This document shows positions 61,282-64,000 of a DNA stretch of 64,000 nt, in pieces. The first letter of the stretch is position 1; each line of letters starts with the position of its first letter. Origin of the DNA: Sphingomonas sp. FARSPH (GTDB lineage Bacteria; Pseudomonadota; Alphaproteobacteria; Sphingomonadales; Sphingomonadaceae). The notes under the pieces were generated by a model that saw only the letters and a list, made by a program, of their open reading frames with translations, ran no database searches and was not told where the DNA came from. Both the position numbers and the translations under genes were made by a program. The stretch lies in contig NZ_CP029985.1 in the NCBI RefSeq assembly GCF_003355005.1, positions 2,099,001 to 2,163,000 of the forward strand, in the 5' to 3' direction.

Positions 61282-61443
61282 AGCCGGCCGCCGCCGCGAG
61301 TGTCCGGTGATCGTGGATGCACGAACCCGCTGCGCGGGAGGGTCGTGTGTTGCGCGGTTGAGGTCACATCGCGGTCGTAGCGCGTCGGTTGAGCGCTGCG
61401 GGCGGCGGGCAGAGCATCGGGGTTCCAAGAAAGGAGCCCTGCC

Positions 61444-62352
61444 ATGACCATCCTCATACCCGTTGTTGCCGTCAGCCCGCTACGCCAGCGTCTCATTGAC
61501 GAGATGGACATACGCCGGTTCGGCCACGAGACGCAGCGCAATTATATCCGCGACGTCGGGCGGTTCGCGACGTTCTTGGGGCGGTCGCCCGATACCGCAA
61601 CGGAAGAGGAGGTGCGGCGCTTCCAGATCGAGCAATGTGACCTGGGCGTGCCGGCGCCGACCATGAACGCCATCGTGTCGGCGTTGCGCTTCTTCTTCAC
61701 GCAGACGCTCGACCGCCCGGACCTGGCGCGCAAGCTGGTCCGCATGCGGCACGTGCGCAAACTGCCGGTGGTGCTGAGCCAGGACGAGGTGGCGCGGCTG
61801 CTGGCGGCGACTACGTGCCTGAAGCATCAGGCAGCGCTGTCCGTCGCCTATGGCGCGGGGTTGCGCGCGTCCGAGATCGCCGCGCTCAAGGTCCGCGACA
61901 TCGACAGCGAGCGAATGCTGCTCCGGGTCGAGCGCGGCAAGGGCGGACGGTATCGCAACGCGATGCTGCCGGCCGGGCTGCTGGCGCTGTTGCGGGAATG
62001 GTGGCGGGTCGGTCGGCGGGAGGGCGTGTTGCACGTCGATGGCTGGCTGTTCCCCGGCCAGCACTATCTCAAGCCGATCAGCACGCGGCAGTTGCACCGT
62101 ATCGTCGTAGAGGCGAGCGTGGCGGCGGGCATCGGCAAGCGGGTTGGACCGCACACGCTGCGGCACTGCTTCGCCACGCATCTGCTCGAGGACGGTATCG
62201 ACGTCCGCATCATCCAGACGCTGCTGGGGCACGCGAAGCTGGAAACCACCGCCTATTATACGCAGGTCGCCACCCGGGTGCTGCGCAACGTCACCAGCCC
62301 GTTCGACCGGCTCGCCACGGCCGCCAGAGAAGCGAGAACGCCGAGCGGCTGA
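61444..62352 (+). CDS. Tyrosine recombinase/integrase of an IS91-type element
   Basis: 302 residues. The N-terminal SAM-like core-binding domain (about 13-95) is followed by the catalytic domain with Arg141 (GAGLRASEIAAL), Lys166 (RGKGGRY), His237 and Arg240 (PHTLRHCFATHL), His263 (LLGHAKLETT) and nucleophile Tyr272. All catalytic residues are present. It may resolve or aid circular intermediates. Start: AAAGGAG is 8 nt before ATG 61444. The transposase gene begins 6 bp after its stop. Confidence 0.93.
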   Translation: MTILIPVVAVSPLRQRLIDEMDIRRFGHETQRNYIRDVGRFATFLGRSPDTATEEEVRRFQIEQCDLGVPAPTMNAIVSALRFFFTQTLDRPDLARKLVRMRHVRKLPVVLSQDEVARLLAATTCLKHQAALSVAYGAGLRASEIAALKVRDIDSERMLLRVERGKGGRYRNAMLPAGLLALLREWWRVGRREGVLHVDGWLFPGQHYLKPISTRQLHRIVVEASVAAGIGKRVGPHTLRHCFATHLLEDGIDVRIIQTLLGHAKLETTAYYTQVATRVLRNVTSPFDRLATAAREARTPSG

Positions 62353-62358
62353 GCGGGC

Positions 62359-63552
62359 ATGCGTGCCTCTTTCGAGGTCGCCGACATCTTCCGCGCTGCC
62401 GGTCCCGTATACCGGACCGCCCATGCCGGGCATCTGAGCCTCGACCAGCTCAAGGTCATGTCGGCGATAGAAACCTGCCGTACCGCCGTCATGGGCGGTC
62501 ACGTCGAGGCCTGCAATGACTGCGGGCACTGGCGGGTTGCCTATAACAGTTGCCGGAACCGGCACTGCCCGCGGTGCCAGGGCGCGGCCGCGCGTACATG
62601 GCTTGCCGAGCGTGAGGCTGATCTGTTGCCGGTCGGGTACTTCCATGTTGTCTTCACGTTGCCCGCCGAGGTCGCCGACATAGCGTGGCAGAACAAGGCA
62701 GCGGTCTACGGGCTGCTGTTCCAGGCAGCGTCCGAGACGATGACAACCATCGCCGCCGACCCGAAGCACCTCGGCGCCCGCATCGGCATCACGGCCGTGC
62801 TTCACACATGGGGTTCGGCGATGACCCATCACCCGCACATTCACATGATCGTGCCGGGCGGTGGGTTGTCAACGGACGGCAACCGCTGGATCTCGTCACG
62901 GCCGGCGTTCCTGCTACCCGTCCGCGTTCTCGGCAAGCTGTTCCGCCGCCTGTTCCTGACCCGGTTGATGGTACTCCACGAGACCGGGCGGCTCGCCTTC
63001 TATGGCAACCTCGGCCATCTCACCGACAGGCGCGCATTCCTGCGGCATCTGTCCCCGGTCCGGAAGAAGCGCTGGGTGGTCTATGCCAAACCACCGTTTG
63101 CCGGACCGGAGACGGTGCTCGCCTATCTGTCACGCTACACCCACCGTGTGGCGATCTCGAACAGCCGGCTCCTTCGCTTCGACCAGACCGGCGTCACCTT
63201 CCGTTATAAGGATTACCGCCGGGGTGGCGCTGACCGCCAGCAGGTCATGACGCTGGCCGCCGACGAGTTCATCCGCCGCTTCCTGCTCCACGTTCTGCCA
63301 AAGGGCTTCCACCGCATCCGTCACTACGGCCTGCTCGCCGGCGCCACCCGCAAGGCGCATCTCGAACGAGTACGCCAACTGCTCGGTGTTGCAGCGCCCG
63401 CGGCGCCCGACGCGCGGGCCGAGCCGGACGACATACGGCCGCCATGCCCCTGCTGCGGCGGGCGCATGGTCATCGTAGAAACCTTCGAGCGCCAGTGTCA
63501 GCCCCGCGCACCGCCGGACCATGATCTTCTATCCGGGATGCAGGCGTCGTGA
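62359..63552 (+). CDS. IS91-family HUH (Y1/Y2-type) transposase
   Basis: 397 residues. The N-terminal zinc-finger region holds Cys40, Cys52, Cys55, Cys65, Cys70 and Cys73 (CNDCGHWRVAYNSCRNRHCP). The HUH metal motif is HPHIH (His160/His162) in MTHHPHIHMIVPGGG. Catalytic tyrosines lie in YLSRYTHRVAISN (Tyr256 and Tyr260). A C-terminal CPCCGG adds another cysteine cluster. It nicks and transfers single strands for rolling-circle transposition. Length is normal, so the gene looks intact. Confidence 0.95.
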   Translation: MRASFEVADIFRAAGPVYRTAHAGHLSLDQLKVMSAIETCRTAVMGGHVEACNDCGHWRVAYNSCRNRHCPRCQGAAARTWLAEREADLLPVGYFHVVFTLPAEVADIAWQNKAAVYGLLFQAASETMTTIAADPKHLGARIGITAVLHTWGSAMTHHPHIHMIVPGGGLSTDGNRWISSRPAFLLPVRVLGKLFRRLFLTRLMVLHETGRLAFYGNLGHLTDRRAFLRHLSPVRKKRWVVYAKPPFAGPETVLAYLSRYTHRVAISNSRLLRFDQTGVTFRYKDYRRGGADRQQVMTLAADEFIRRFLLHVLPKGFHRIRHYGLLAGATRKAHLERVRQLLGVAAPAAPDARAEPDDIRPPCPCCGGRMVIVETFERQCQPRAPPDHDLLSGMQAS

Positions 63553-64000
63553 CCCGGCACGGCCCGAGGACAACATACTCCGCAGCGCGGGTGCTTGCGG
63601 AAACGGTGTCATCCGTGCCGACCGCCGCCAGAGCGCTGACCACGTCGGCCGTTACCGGGCTGCCCCCAAGGTGAACCCATCCTGCCCACCCGATTCCGGA
63701 CGGTCCACCTTCAGGGGCGCGTCCACATATGCCGTGTTGCTGCGCATCCCAGCAGGCCGGAAACCGAAAACCCCATAGCGCACCGCCTGCGGCCCGCGGG
63801 TTCGGGCTTCCAAGACTTTCGTACGCCTGCCGGCGCCCGAAACCCTTCAGGTGAGCGGACATACAGCTTACATGACCGGTCACGCCGTAGGATGATGCTT
63901 TCGCATGATCCTTCGTACTCCCCATAGCTGCGCCTGCTGGCAAATCAGCGTCACAACTGAAAGGAACCCGAGAGGAAATGGCGCTAAGATGTCGTCGGCT
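63553..64000. other. Region downstream of the IS91 transposase to the window edge
   Basis: About 450 bases without a convincing gene. It contains an imperfect inverted repeat (63798-63807 with 63835-63845) and GAGCGGACA near 63854, which recalls the family E core. Rolling-circle elements of this type carry an origin end after the transposase, so the right terminus is expected here or just beyond. The nearest ORFs look like shadows. Confidence 0.4.

Larger units (their letters stand above)
61444..63552 (+). mobile_element. IS91-family element with tyrosine recombinase and HUH transposase (coding core; ends not resolved)
   Basis: Two coupled genes, a tyrosine recombinase (61444-62352) and an IS91-type transposase (62359-63552), form the core of an IS91-like rolling-circle element. 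The 275 bp upstream of 61444 and the 448 bp downstream of 63552 probably hold its ends; near 63798-63845 lies an imperfect inverted repeat (GGGTTCGGGC / GCCCGAAACCC) that might be part of the origin end. I could not fix the target site. Confidence 0.8.

Overview
The window is a high-GC, densely coded chromosomal segment that looks like a Sphingomonas or close sphingomonad (Alphaproteobacteria). This rests on the two TonB-dependent receptors, the b and b' ATP-synthase subunits in an F0-only operon, the family resemblance of the proteins, and several palindromic intergenic repeats of the kind common in this group. No tRNA, rRNA or CRISPR array was seen.

Layout. 1-1200: the 3' end of thrS, then infC, which probably starts at AUA. 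1600-4430: a TonB-dependent receptor. 4720-10100 (minus strand): glnD and mutS, divergent from maeB (10244-12499). 12567-14709 (minus): an RhlG-like SDR and an acyl-CoA dehydrogenase. 15133-20475: a CHAP-domain secreted protein, an exported MsrB, a small conserved protein, acnA and an exported L,D-transpeptidase. 20751-24160: small regulatory, membrane and phasin-like genes. 24234-28008: a ydbH-ynbE-ydbL type operon for lipid transport between the two membranes. 28229-30865: the F0 operon atpI-atpB-atpE-atpF'-atpF. 31105-34056: a Gdx/SugE transporter, a secreted hypothetical protein and uvrC. 34146-35974: a translationally coupled polysaccharide deacetylase and acyltransferase.

36122-43862 is the most specialised part. 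It holds a second TonB-dependent receptor and an exported six-hairpin-glycosidase-like protein. These converge on a minus-strand set made of a flavin-dependent tryptophan-halogenase-family protein, a DUF6445-like protein and two small exported cysteine proteins. I read it as a nutrient-capture locus. 45016-51490 is an envelope quality-control block: mrp/apbC divergent from hflK-hflC, then a DegP-like protease and a HerA/DUF853 ATPase. 51639-60758 holds an M20 amidohydrolase, a 2OG-Fe(II) oxygenase, an M23 peptidase, erpA, xth and a GTGA-coupled chain of M13 metallopeptidase, amino-acid permease and mtnP.

From 60759 to the right edge the DNA looks acquired. There is a 17-bp direct repeat at the end of mtnP, an AT-richer orphan membrane-protein gene between two related palindromes, and an IS91-family element carrying a tyrosine recombinase and a HUH transposase. 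I did not find a defence island or a clearly unprecedented system. The best candidates for new biology are the halogenase/TonB/glycosidase neighbourhood, the AUA start plus leader hairpin of infC, the membrane-anchored LuxR-type regulator with its orphan partner, and the repeat-bounded small membrane gene.
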